This document shows positions 25,257 to 33,910 of a stretch of 46,605 bases of DNA, one piece after another. The number at the start of each line of letters is the position of its first letter. The first letter of the stretch is position 1. This stretch comes from an uncultured Coriobacteriaceae bacterium (GTDB taxonomy: Bacteria > Actinomycetota > Coriobacteriia > Coriobacteriales > Atopobiaceae): assembly GCA_900543875.1 (NCBI GenBank), contig UQSV01000005.1, positions 1 through 46,605 on the forward strand. Direction: 5' to 3'. The notes beneath the pieces were generated by a model. That model searched no databases. It was not told where the DNA came from and saw only the letters and a list, made by a program, of their open reading frames with translations. The translations under genes were made by a program, and so were the position numbers.

Positions 25257-25359
25257 GCCACCTCCTATAAGAAAAAGCCGGGGGATAGGCCCCCGGCACT
25301 TGGAGGTAGCTGGAACAGCCACCAACCAGTGTATAGCAAATCCAGAGCCAGCGCCGCAA
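25257..25359 (-). promoter_or_regulatory. Promoter and structured leader of the DUF3800 gene
   Basis: On the minus strand: -35 TTGCGG (25359-25354), 18-nt spacer, -10 TATACA (25335-25330), then a leader of about 67 nt. It contains a perfect 8-bp terminator hairpin (GCCGGGGG 25297-25290 with CCCCCGGC 25284-25277) followed by TTTTT. Outside it, GCTACCTCC (25310-25302) can pair with GGAGGTGGC (25265-25257), which is the ribosome-binding site, with one U-G pair. Both attenuation and hiding of the ribosome-binding site are therefore possible. Confidence 0.65.
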
Positions 25360-25413
25360 GGGCTTGCGATATCTAGAGGAATGGGGAGGGACTACTCAAC
25401 CCGGGCAGCTTCC

Positions 25414-26400
25414 CTACGCCGGCCACCAGATGCGGGTGAGGGGGAGAAGGGCGCGTGTCTCCTCGTCGGCCTTGTCGTAGGAGCCAACGTAGAGCTTCAC
25501 GAGCCCGTCGAGGTCGAGCAGCCGCACCGGCACGTTGGCGCGGTCGGCCTCGTAGCGCGCCTCCTTTGTGAAGCCACCCGTGGACACGTAGAGTCCGCGG
25601 TCGCCGGCGCGAAGGCCGCCAATGAACGCGCGGACTTGCGGGGCGCCCATGGGGCCCTTGCGGTGCTTGACCTCGGCGATGATACGCGGCGACTCCAGGC
25701 CCAGCGGGTCGGGTGAGGCCACGACGTCGCGCCCGCCGTCGGGCCCCTTGGGCGTAACCTCGGCATGGTAGCCCATGGAGCGCAAGAGACCCGCCACGAG
25801 CTGCTCCATCTCGTCCCAGCCAAGCGAGAGCGCGCGGTCCTTGATGCGCTCGATGCCGTCGTCGTAGGTGGCGAAGCGCGCCTCGTCGTCATCGGCGTCG
25901 GAGACGGCCTCGTCTGGCGCGGCACTGCTTGTGGGTGCGCCCGCGGCATGATTGAGGTCTGCGGCAACCTCGAGAGAGATGCTAAAGATGGTGGTGAGGC
26001 TGCCTAGGCTGTTGCGCGACGAGGTGGCGAGAAGGTCGCGCGACGTCTCACGCTTCCACTCGACGTTGCGCTTGTAGGTGATGCCATCGATGTCCGAGAC
26101 GGGCATGCAGTCGCCGGTGACCTTGCCGATGTGGTAGAGGCGTTCCTCTGGGTCATAGGTAACCACGGTGGTGCCCTTGGCGATATCATGGGCAAACTTG
26201 GAGGTCTGGCTAACGGCCTGTCCCAGCTTGCCCGCGCTGTAGTCTGGGTGGGCGCTGGCGTAGGCCTGCCGCAGCTGGTCCTGCGTCATGGAGGCGATGT
26301 CTGCGCCGGCGAAGTCCCAGCCAATGCCAACGATGCCGGCCTCGACCCAGCTCTTTGCGTACACGCCGCCGCGCCCCGCGCGAATCATCCAAGTAGTCAT
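25414..26400 (-). CDS. Mrr-type restriction endonuclease
   Basis: A 328-residue protein. The C-terminal half holds a PD-(D/E)xK nuclease of the Mrr family: GYHAEVTPKGPDGGRDVVASPD (Asp) followed by RIIAEVKHRKGPMGAPQVRAFIGGL (Glu-x-Lys and the conserved Gln), then a strand with GLYVSTGGFTKEA. The N-terminal part (MTTWMIRAGRGGVYAKSWVEAGIVGIGWDF) resembles EVE/PUA-like modified-base-binding domains found fused to Mrr enzymes. It probably cuts methylated or otherwise modified foreign DNA. ATG at 26400 follows AAAGGCAGG. It is divergent from the methyltransferase operon and in line with DUF3800 on the minus strand. Confidence 0.85.
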   Translation of the reverse strand: MTTWMIRAGRGGVYAKSWVEAGIVGIGWDFAGADIASMTQDQLRQAYASAHPDYSAGKLGQAVSQTSKFAHDIAKGTTVVTYDPEERLYHIGKVTGDCMPVSDIDGITYKRNVEWKRETSRDLLATSSRNSLGSLTTIFSISLEVAADLNHAAGAPTSSAAPDEAVSDADDDEARFATYDDGIERIKDRALSLGWDEMEQLVAGLLRSMGYHAEVTPKGPDGGRDVVASPDPLGLESPRIIAEVKHRKGPMGAPQVRAFIGGLRAGDRGLYVSTGGFTKEARYEADRANVPVRLLDLDGLVKLYVGSYDKADEETRALLPLTRIWWPA

Positions 26401-26570
26401 GTGGCCTGCCTTTCTGAGTGTTTGGATGGATTATCGCACGGACATCCGGACCTTCTGTACGTAGATTTTCCTTGCGAAGGTCAGAAAGGCGATTTTCGCT
26501 TCAAATGGATACGAAAAGTGCTGCTAAATGCGTCGCTCAACCCTAATAACAAGATATTGTCCACTATGGT

Positions 26571-26579
26571 TGGTATACT
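26571..26579 (+). promoter_or_regulatory. Extended -10 promoter of the restriction-modification operon
   Basis: TGGTATACT, 66 nt before the GTG of the first methyltransferase gene. A small hairpin (AAAGGAGC, GAGT, GCTCC, then CTTT) lies in the leader at about 26587-26610. No clear -35. Confidence 0.5.
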
Positions 26580-26645
26580 TCTAGCCCAAAGGAGCGAGTG
26601 CTCCCTTTGCCCGGTAATGGTTGTGAACAATGGTGGGGAGCGGAA

Positions 26646-27320
26646 GTGTCCGCACAGGTCAAATCAAAGCAGCGTGTGCAGGAGCACGGTGAGGTGTTCA
26701 CCAACGAGCGCGAGGTGCACGCCATGCTGGACATGGTCAAGCAGGAGACGGAGCGCATCGAGAGCCGTTTCCTGGAGCCCGCGTGCGGCGACGGCAACTT
26801 CCTGGCCGAGGTCCTGCGCCGCAAGCTCGCTGTTGTCGCGAGTCTCTATCGCAAGAGTCCCACCGAGTACATGCGCTACGCCTTCGTGGCAGTGGCCAGC
26901 ATCTACGGCGTGGACATCCTCGAGGACAACGCCCATGAGTGCCGCGAGCGCCTCTACGGCATCGTTGAGAGCGAGTCTAGGGCGGCCATCAAGGGCGCCG
27001 TCGATCCCCTCTTCCTCGATGCGGTGCACTACGTGTTGGAGAAGAACATCCTCTGCGGCGACGCGCTGACGCTCAAGGACGCAAACGGCAACCCCATCAC
27101 GTTCGCGGAGTGGTCCGTCGTGACCGGCGACAAGGTGAAGCGCCGCGACTACCTGCTGAGCGAGCTTCTTGAGGGCCACGACGAGCAGCCCTCGCTGTTC
27201 GGCGAGAGCGGCAGCATGGTGACCGACTGGGAGTACGACGAGGAGACCAAGGCCTACATCCCCTCTGCGGTGCGCGAGTACCCTCCCATCAATTACTGGG
27301 AGGTGCAGAGGAATGGCTAG
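26646..27320 (+). CDS. DNA methyltransferase-like protein with SAM-binding motif only
   Basis: A 224-residue protein beginning QEHGEVFTNEREVHAMLDMV, the typical N-terminus of N6-adenine methyltransferases, followed by a SAM-binding motif I (FLEPACGDGNF, residues 42-52) and GVDILEDNAHECRERL (motif II region). No NPPY catalytic motif is present, so it cannot methylate alone and probably forms a complex with the next gene product. The GTG start at 26646 has GGGGAG 4-5 nt upstream. It overlaps the next gene by 8 nt. It is GC-rich, unlike the methyltransferase C-terminal half that follows. Confidence 0.8.
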   Translation: MSAQVKSKQRVQEHGEVFTNEREVHAMLDMVKQETERIESRFLEPACGDGNFLAEVLRRKLAVVASLYRKSPTEYMRYAFVAVASIYGVDILEDNAHECRERLYGIVESESRAAIKGAVDPLFLDAVHYVLEKNILCGDALTLKDANGNPITFAEWSVVTGDKVKRRDYLLSELLEGHDEQPSLFGESGSMVTDWEYDEETKAYIPSAVREYPPINYWEVQRNG

Positions 27321-28835
27321 CCTTCTTGCGCACGCCTACAACCCTGACGTGTTGAGCTGCATCGCGAACCTTTCAAACGACGAGGTGTTCACCCCGCCCG
27401 AGCTGGCGAACCGCGTGCTCGACATGCTGCCGAAGGAGCTGTGGAGCGACCCCGACGTCAAGATCCTCGACCCGTTCTGCAAGAGCGGCGTGTTCCTGCG
27501 CGAGGCGGCGAAGCGCTTCATCAAGGGTTTGGAGCCGATCTACCCCGACCTGCAGGAGCGCGTTGACCACATCATGCACGAGCAGCTCTACGGCATCGCC
27601 GTTACCGAGCTGACGAGCCTGCTCAGCCGACGCAGCCTCTACTGCTCCAAGTACCCGAACGGTATCTTCAGCGTTTCGAAGTTTGGCGATGCCGAGGGGA
27701 ACGTGCGGTTCCGCAGCATCCCCCACACGTGGGTAAACGGCAGGTGCAAGTATTGCGGGGCGTCCGAGAAGGAGTACAAGCGATCGAAGGGCCTGGAGAA
27801 CTACGCATATGAGTTCATCCACACTGACGCCCCCGAGAGGATTTTCGATATGAAGTTCGATGTAATTGTTGGTAACCCGCCCTATCAGTTGAGCGACGGA
27901 GGAAACAAGGCGAGCGCATCACCTCTCTATCACAAGTTTGTGAAGCAAGCTAAGAAGTTGAACCCGCGTTTTCTGGCGATGATTATTCCTGCACGTTGGT
28001 ACGCGGGCGGCAAAGGCCTTGATGCATTTCGCAGCGAGATGCTTAACGATAAGCATGTTACGCGACTTGTAGACTATCCCGATTCAAAAGACTGCTTCCC
28101 TGGCGTTGATATTGCAGGTGGTGTCTGCTATTTCCTTCGCGAAAGAGACCGCGTTTGTAGCGAGTGCGATGTAACTACCGTTGAGGGGGGGTGGTCAGTG
28201 AATCTCAACGGCGGCTCGATGAATTTCCAACCTTTATTCGTGACTCAAGGGCCATTTCAATAGTCCATAAAGTCCTTGCTCGTAATGAGCCAAAGATGGA
28301 CAGCCAGGTTTCTTCACGTAAGCCATTCGGGCTTGCAACGAATGTGACTCCAGAAAAACACGGAGACCTTATTCTTCGGTATCTTGGTGGCGAGGGCCCA
28401 TTCCCTCACAATAAGGTTACAGCCGGCCATGAGCTAATTGATAAGTGGAAAGTCGTTGCGTCCTACGTTTCTTTTGACCATGCCGGAAGAGCAAACAAAG
28501 ATGGGAAGAGGAAGGTCCTCTCTCGAATGAGGATTCTTCCCCCCAATACAATTTGCACAGAGACCTATCTTGTGTATGGTGCCTACGATTCGCAAATAGA
28601 GGCTCTAAATCTTCAGCGATATTTGTCATGCAAGTTGCCTCGCTACTTGATTTCGCAACTGTCTTCCGGCCAGCACCTGACGAAGGGAACGTTTGCGTTC
28701 TGTCCAGTCCCAGACGTTTCTCTCGAATGGAGTGATGACGAACTTGCTGGGAAATACTCCCTCGACGAGGACGAAATCAAAGCGGTTGATGATTCAATAA
28801 TCGCTATCCCATTTGGGGAGCCGGAAGATGAATAA
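27313..28835 (+). pseudogene. Adenine DNA methyltransferase (Eco57I-like) interrupted at a G7 tract, possibly phase-variable
   Basis: The first frame (27313-28263) carries a SAM motif (ILDPFCKSGVFLREAAK, around residue 53) and the catalytic NPPY (188-191, IVGNPPYQLSDGG). At seven consecutive G (28185-28191) the frame is lost: it reads 24 further codons to a stop at 28261-28263. The rest of the protein continues in another frame (28188-28835; SQRRLDEFPTFIRDSRAISIVHKVLA... ) and ends overlapping the helicase gene. Eight G would join the halves into a protein of about 507 residues. DNA from about 27840 is clearly AT-richer than upstream, as if the target-recognition part had been exchanged. The change may be phase variation, a true mutation or a sequencing error. 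Confidence 0.75.
28185..28191 (+). repeat. G7 homopolymer tract inside the methyltransferase gene
   Basis: Seven G at the point where the methyltransferase frame breaks. One more G restores one continuous frame. This is the expected form of a slipped-strand switch, though seven is short for one. Confidence 0.8.
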
Positions 28836-31800
28836 TTCCTACTTCCCCCAACGTCCGGACGTTCACCCGTCCATCTACGCCTACCGCGACAAGAACCCCG
28901 ACCACGCGGGGCTGCTCAAGGTCGGCTACACGAGGCGTGACGTCGAGCGGCGAGTGGCGCAGCAGTTCCCGGTGATCCAGCCCGGCGAGGGCAAGCCCTA
29001 CGAGATCGTCTTCGCCGAGAGCGCGATGCGCCCCGACGGTACCTCGTTCATGGACCACGACGTCCACAGGCGCCTGGAGCGCAACGGCCTCGAGAACGTC
29101 GGCGGCGAGTGGTACCGCTGCACGGTCGAAGACGTGCGCAACGCGTGGCTGGAGGTGCGCGACCGCGCCGACTACGAGAGCCAGCGCACCGAGGACTTCA
29201 AGATGCGCCCCGAGCAGCGCGCCGCCGTGGAGAAGACGCAGACCTACTTCGAGCGCTGCCTTGAGCCCGGCAGCCACGACCAGCCCAAGTTCCTGTGGAA
29301 CGCCAAGATGCGCTTCGGCAAGACGTTCGCCACCTACGAGCTCGCCAAGCGCATGGGCATGAGGCGCGTGCTCGTCCTCACCTTCAAGCCCGCCGTCGAG
29401 GCGGCGTGGCAGGAGGACCTGGAGAGCCACGTAGACTTCGAGGGCTGGCAGTTCGTCTCGCGCGACGGCAGGACCTACGAGGAGTGCGACCCGACGCGCC
29501 CCATCGTGTGCTTCGGCAGCTTCCAGGACTTCCTGGGCGTGAACCGCGAGACCGGCGGCATCAAGGCGCGCAACGAGTGGGTCCACCTCGAGGACTGGGA
29601 CCTCGTGGCCTTCGACGAGTACCACTTCGGCGCGTGGAAGGACACCGCCAAGTCGCTCTTCCAGGCCACTGACGACGACGAGGCCGTGGAGTCCGCCGAG
29701 GCCGACGCCGACGCCGCCACGAGAGGCAACGCCCTCGACGAGACGTGGCTGCCCATCCAGTCGAAGTTCTACCTCTACCTCTCGGGCACGCCCTTCCGCG
29801 CCCTCAACTCCGGCGAGTTCATCGAGGAGCAGGTCTTCAACTGGACCTACTCCGACGAGCAGGCCGCCAAGGAGGGCTGGGTCGGCTCGGACAACCCCTA
29901 CGAGTCGCTGCCGCGCATGGTGCTCATGACCTACAAGGTGCCCGACTCCATCACGCGGATCGCACGTCAGGGCGAGTTCGACGAGTTCGACCTCAACGTT
30001 TTCTTCTCCGCCGAGGGGCACGGCGCCGACGCTCACTTCAAGTACAAGGAGTACGTCCAGAAGTGGCTTGACCTCATCCGCGGCTCTGCGGCCGAGACCG
30101 CCGTCGACGACCTCAAGATGGGCGCCGAGAAGCCGCCGATGCCCTTCTCGGACACGCGCCTCCTGGGCACGCTGACCCACACGCTGTGGTTCCTGCCCAA
30201 CGTGGCCTCCTGCGAGGCGATGGCCAACCTGCTCGCCGAGCGCCAGAACACGTTCTTCCACGACTACAAGGTCATCGTGGCTGCCGGCAGCGCCGCCGGC
30301 ATGGGCGTCGAGGCCGTGGGGCCCGTGCGCCGCGCCATGGGCGACCCGCTGGCCACCAAGACCATCACGCTGTCCTGTGGCAAGCTCACCACCGGCGTCA
30401 CCGTGAAGCCCTGGAGCGGCGTGCTGATGCTGCGCAACCTCAAGAGCCCCGAGACGTACTTCCAGACCGCCTTCCGCGTGCAGAGCCCCTGGACCACCAA
30501 GACCGAGGCCGGCGAGACCGAGATCCTCAAGCGCGAGTGCTACGTGTTCGACTTCGCGCTGGACCGCGCCCTGGCCATGGTGTCGGACTACTCGTGCCGC
30601 CTCTCGGTCTCGGAGAGCAGCCCCGAGCGCAAGGTCGGCGAGTTCATCAAGTTCCTGCCGGTGCTGGCCTACGACGGCAGCGCAATGCGCGAGGTGAACG
30701 CCGCCGAGATCCTGGACATCGCGATGGCGGGCACCTCGGCGACCCTGCTCGCGCGTCGTTGGGAGAGCGCTCTCCTGGTGTGCGTGGACAACGACACCCT
30801 GCGCCGCCTGTTGGCGAGCGACGAGGCCATGCGCGCCCTCATGAACATCGAGGGCTTCCGCAGCCTGAACGCCGACATCGAGACCATCATCAACAAGTCC
30901 GAGGCCGTCAAGAAGGCCAAGAAGGAGAAGCAGAACCTCACCCCCAAGGAGAAGAAGCAGCTCTCCGAGGAGGAGAAGGAGTTCAAGAGCAAGCGCAAGC
31001 AGATCCAGGAGAAGCTCATCAAGTTCGCGACGCGCATCCCTGTGTTCATGTACCTGACGGACTACCGCGAGCAGTGCCTCAAGGACGTGATCACGCAGCT
31101 GGAGCCGGGTCTGTTCAAGAAGGTCACGGGCCTCTCGGTCAAGGACTTCGAGCTGCTCGTCTCCCTGGGCGTGTTCCGCGACTCGGTGATGAACGACGCC
31201 GTGTACAAGTTCCGCCTGTACGAGGACGCCTCGCTGGAGTACACGGGCCTCAACCGCCACGAGTACGACTCGAGCGTCGGCCTGTTCGACACGGCGCTCT
31301 CCGCCGAGGACTACGCCCAGATGAAGCTCCAGGACTCGCTGCTCAACCCCGACGGCACCACGAGGGACCGCGAGACTGAGGCTGTTGAGCTTAGGGAAAG
31401 CGCCCCGAAGCCGGTTGCGCGTGAGGCTGCGGGTCGCGGGGCTTCCCAGGCTGTTGCGCGCCGCAAGACGGTGCTTGCGCCACCAGTTCCTCCTAAGCAG
31501 GATTGGGTCTATAAGGCTCTTTCTGCTGAGGGCCTTAAGTATGTCGACAAGCGCCCCAGAGCCGGTTACCTCTGGGTGATTGGTGGGGGAGAGCTTGACG
31601 CTAAGATGCAGGAGCTTGCCAAGCGAGGGGCGGAGTTCGAGTTCAGCCTCCGTGGTGACAAGGCCACGGGTGGCCAACCTGCCTGGTGGCTCAAGGGCTA
31701 TCCGGATGAGGAGGCCGTGCAGGAGGAGGCGCCCGCGGTTTCTCAGGGCAAGCTCGATGCCATCAAGCCGGGCGACATCGTGCATCACAGAGCGTTTGGC

Positions 31801-31935
31801 GATGGTGAGGTTGTGCGTGTCGATCGCGAGAGGGGGGCCATCGAGGCCATCTTTGGCGTTGACAAGAGACGCAAGCCCAAGCACAGGATGTTCCTGTTCC
31901 CCAATGCGTTTGAGCAGGGGCTGTTGACGATATGA
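28828..31935 (+). CDS. GIY-YIG nuclease / SF2 helicase protein of the restriction-modification operon
   Basis: A 1035-residue protein. Residues 15-105 look like a GIY-YIG/T5orf172-type nuclease (SIYAYRDKNPDHAGLLKVGYTRRDVERRV, and GGEWYRCTVEDV with its Glu). A superfamily 2 helicase follows: Walker A NAKMRFGKT (about 158-166), DEYH box (about 263-266), YLSGTPFRAL motif III, and LTTGVTVKPWSGVLML for motif V. Near residues 690-720 is a charged coiled coil. The C-terminus has a YVDKRPRAGYLWVIGG domain and a small barrel-like segment (GDIVHHRAFGDGEVV). ATG at 28828 has GGGGAG at 7 nt and overlaps the previous stop by 8 nt. It is likely the restriction/translocation subunit partnering the two methyltransferase-like genes. 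Confidence 0.85.
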   Translation: MNNSYFPQRPDVHPSIYAYRDKNPDHAGLLKVGYTRRDVERRVAQQFPVIQPGEGKPYEIVFAESAMRPDGTSFMDHDVHRRLERNGLENVGGEWYRCTVEDVRNAWLEVRDRADYESQRTEDFKMRPEQRAAVEKTQTYFERCLEPGSHDQPKFLWNAKMRFGKTFATYELAKRMGMRRVLVLTFKPAVEAAWQEDLESHVDFEGWQFVSRDGRTYEECDPTRPIVCFGSFQDFLGVNRETGGIKARNEWVHLEDWDLVAFDEYHFGAWKDTAKSLFQATDDDEAVESAEADADAATRGNALDETWLPIQSKFYLYLSGTPFRALNSGEFIEEQVFNWTYSDEQAAKEGWVGSDNPYESLPRMVLMTYKVPDSITRIARQGEFDEFDLNVFFSAEGHGADAHFKYKEYVQKWLDLIRGSAAETAVDDLKMGAEKPPMPFSDTRLLGTLTHTLWFLPNVASCEAMANLLAERQNTFFHDYKVIVAAGSAAGMGVEAVGPVRRAMGDPLATKTITLSCGKLTTGVTVKPWSGVLMLRNLKSPETYFQTAFRVQSPWTTKTEAGETEILKRECYVFDFALDRALAMVSDYSCRLSVSESSPERKVGEFIKFLPVLAYDGSAMREVNAAEILDIAMAGTSATLLARRWESALLVCVDNDTLRRLLASDEAMRALMNIEGFRSLNADIETIINKSEAVKKAKKEKQNLTPKEKKQLSEEEKEFKSKRKQIQEKLIKFATRIPVFMYLTDYREQCLKDVITQLEPGLFKKVTGLSVKDFELLVSLGVFRDSVMNDAVYKFRLYEDASLEYTGLNRHEYDSSVGLFDTALSAEDYAQMKLQDSLLNPDGTTRDRETEAVELRESAPKPVAREAAGRGASQAVARRKTVLAPPVPPKQDWVYKALSAEGLKYVDKRPRAGYLWVIGGGELDAKMQELAKRGAEFEFSLRGDKATGGQPAWWLKGYPDEEAVQEEAPAVSQGKLDAIKPGDIVHHRAFGDGEVVRVDRERGAIEAIFGVDKRRKPKHRMFLFPNAFEQGLLTI

Positions 31936-32579
31936 GGGGCGTGATGACGGATTTGTCCCCGATGCTACTGTTTGACGGGAGCCCTATGCATCCTCTAAAT
32001 CAGCCGCCTTTCTCGGTGCAGAAGGTTATGCTTGCGCGCACTCTGACTCAGTTTCGGGAACGTCCCCTATGCGGTGGAGGCTATGACGAAGAGGACCTTC
32101 GCTTTTATGATGGTGTTCTTGGAAATCTCATCCGTACAAGGGATTCGTTCCTAGATAGCGGGATGTGCGAGTCTGTTAACGGGTTTGCAGACTTTGCATC
32201 CCACTGGGAATACCGCGGCGATTTATATCGGATTATCGGCGCGGCTTATGTTTGCGACGAAGGCGCTGAAGAACCTCGCTTGGAGATGCCGGAGATAAAG
32301 TGGCACGGCATGGTGGCCTCCTGGAGTAAGTCATATAACTTTACCGAGGGCTTTAATCACGTTTATCCTGGCAGGGCTTACACGTTTATCTGTGCCAACA
32401 CTCTAACGAGTGCTGGTATTGATGCAAATAAGCTGAGTGAGTTCCTAGGCTGCTTCAATCCCTGTACGGCCTGCGAGAACGAAGTCATCTTCCCGATGAA
32501 GCGGCGCTATGTAACCAAGGTCTACAAGGACATAACGCCCGTTGAGTTCAAAAAGATGATGGAAGAAGGGGCTAACTAG
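31932..32579 (+). CDS. Unknown protein, restriction-operon distal gene
   Basis: A 215-residue protein with no domain I recognise. It has an aromatic- and Cys-containing middle (YVCDEGAEEPRLEMPEIKWHGMVASWSKSYNF) and a CFNPCTACENEVIFPMKRRYVTKVYKDITP tail with CxxC-like spacing that could bind metal. The start at 31932 overlaps the helicase stop (ATGA), suggesting coupling; ATG at 31944, after GAGGGG, is an alternative. GC is clearly lower than in the helicase gene, so it joins the AT-rich block that runs to 34700. It may be an accessory or immunity factor of the operon, or the first gene of the TcmP unit. Confidence 0.6.
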   Translation: MRGVMTDLSPMLLFDGSPMHPLNQPPFSVQKVMLARTLTQFRERPLCGGGYDEEDLRFYDGVLGNLIRTRDSFLDSGMCESVNGFADFASHWEYRGDLYRIIGAAYVCDEGAEEPRLEMPEIKWHGMVASWSKSYNFTEGFNHVYPGRAYTFICANTLTSAGIDANKLSEFLGCFNPCTACENEVIFPMKRRYVTKVYKDITPVEFKKMMEEGAN

Positions 32580-32630
32580 CAGAGCCGCTGATGTCGGTAT
32601 CCGTTTTGCATCGAGTAGGTTGGGTGGGCA

Positions 32631-33857
32631 ATGGCAAAAGATCAATCTTCATATTTTGCGGGTAAGCATCTCTGGTCGGAAACGAAGGATGACTTGCTGA
32701 GCTGTTATCTCACCCCCTATTTCCAGAAAGTATTTCCCTTCTCTAAAGGCGGAATTGTCTACGTGGATGCATTTGCCGGTGAAGGTAAGTTTGCCGATGG
32801 AACCCTGGGCTCTCCGCTAATAGCATTATCCAAGCTTCAATCAATAGCTAGGGGGATGAGAGCCAAGGTCCCGGTTCAATTTGTGCTTGCCGAATCGAAC
32901 TCTGATTCTCGCGCGAAGCTGGTCAGTTCATTTCGCGCCGCTCGTGGAAATAGCCGCTATGTCAAGGAGCCTATTGTCTGCGATGGTTTTCAGCATGCAA
33001 TTGGTTCCGCTCGGAGTGTTGTTCTGAAATCAGGTTGCAGGCCCTCTACGTATTTCGTTTATATTGACCCGTTTGGCGTGAAAGACCTTCGGATGGATCT
33101 ATTGCGTGACTTGCCCAACCCTAGGCATGCAGAGGTCCTTCTGAATTTCAACACTATCGGCTTTATCCGTGATGCCTGCGCGGCGCTTAAATCGGCTCTT
33201 GCTGTGCCGAGCACAATTGAAGTTGCTGATGAGGCTTTATCCTTCGAGTTGCCTGCTAGCGAGCGGATTGCTCGCTTAACCTCGTGCATCGGTAGTGAGG
33301 ATTGGGTTGATATTGTTCGGGCGAGGCAAAACAATGCGACCGAATTCTGGGAAGCTGAATATCAGATAGCACGGCTTTTTTGCAAAAATGCTGCTACACA
33401 CTATAGATTTGTAACAAACATGCCAGTCAAGGATATGAGGTGCGGAGCATATGGTAGGGGTCTCATTAAATATCGCATGATTCATATGACAAATAATGCC
33501 GACGGCTGCGTCCTCATGAACGATAACATGCTGAAACGTAACGCAGAGAGGCAGACTATTCAACCAGGTATGTTTGTCGTTGACGTTGATGGACGGGATG
33601 TTGAGCCATCCTCCATTCAGCGTGCCGCCAACTGCGTCATTGAGTCATTGCAGCTCGGCGAGAAGGTGAAAATGGCCGAGATCGCGGCCTCTGTCATCTC
33701 CCGCTGTGGTGTCTTTTCCAAATCGACCAAGCTGTTAAAGGACTATGTAAAGCCGCTGCTGGACTCTGGGGTGCTCGAGCGCGTGGAGAAAGTGACGCCT
33801 AGCGGTAAACCGAAGAACAGCTTTGCTCCAAAGGATCTCGTCTACAAGGCGCGCTAG
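32631..33857 (+). CDS. tcmP: Three-Cys-motif partner protein TcmP
   Basis: A 408-residue protein matching the TcmP family: the N-terminal HLWSETKDDLLSCYLTPYFQKVF followed by YVDAFAGEGKFADGTLGSPLIAL is its signature, then FVYIDPFGVKDL and a C-terminal winged-helix-like part. TcmP proteins have a SAM-methyltransferase-like fold and are found next to a protein with a three-cysteine motif; function is unknown. Here the next gene is exactly such a partner (53 nt apart). The AT-rich codon use and location beside restriction genes suggest a mobile, defence-related role. Upstream site GGTGGG is weak. Confidence 0.88.
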   Translation: MAKDQSSYFAGKHLWSETKDDLLSCYLTPYFQKVFPFSKGGIVYVDAFAGEGKFADGTLGSPLIALSKLQSIARGMRAKVPVQFVLAESNSDSRAKLVSSFRAARGNSRYVKEPIVCDGFQHAIGSARSVVLKSGCRPSTYFVYIDPFGVKDLRMDLLRDLPNPRHAEVLLNFNTIGFIRDACAALKSALAVPSTIEVADEALSFELPASERIARLTSCIGSEDWVDIVRARQNNATEFWEAEYQIARLFCKNAATHYRFVTNMPVKDMRCGAYGRGLIKYRMIHMTNNADGCVLMNDNMLKRNAERQTIQPGMFVVDVDGRDVEPSSIQRAANCVIESLQLGEKVKMAEIAASVISRCGVFSKSTKLLKDYVKPLLDSGVLERVEKVTPSGKPKNSFAPKDLVYKAR

Positions 33858-33910
33858 CCATCTGTGATGTTGTCAGGGGATTGGACCGGCCTGAGATTGG
33901 GGATGTAGCG

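Noticed and set aside
28804..31884. Very long open frame (1026 codons) antisense to the helicase gene
   Set aside because: It mirrors the third-position GC bias of the real gene, shows no domain, and has low-complexity Leu/Val/Gly/Arg/His composition typical of GC-rich shadows.
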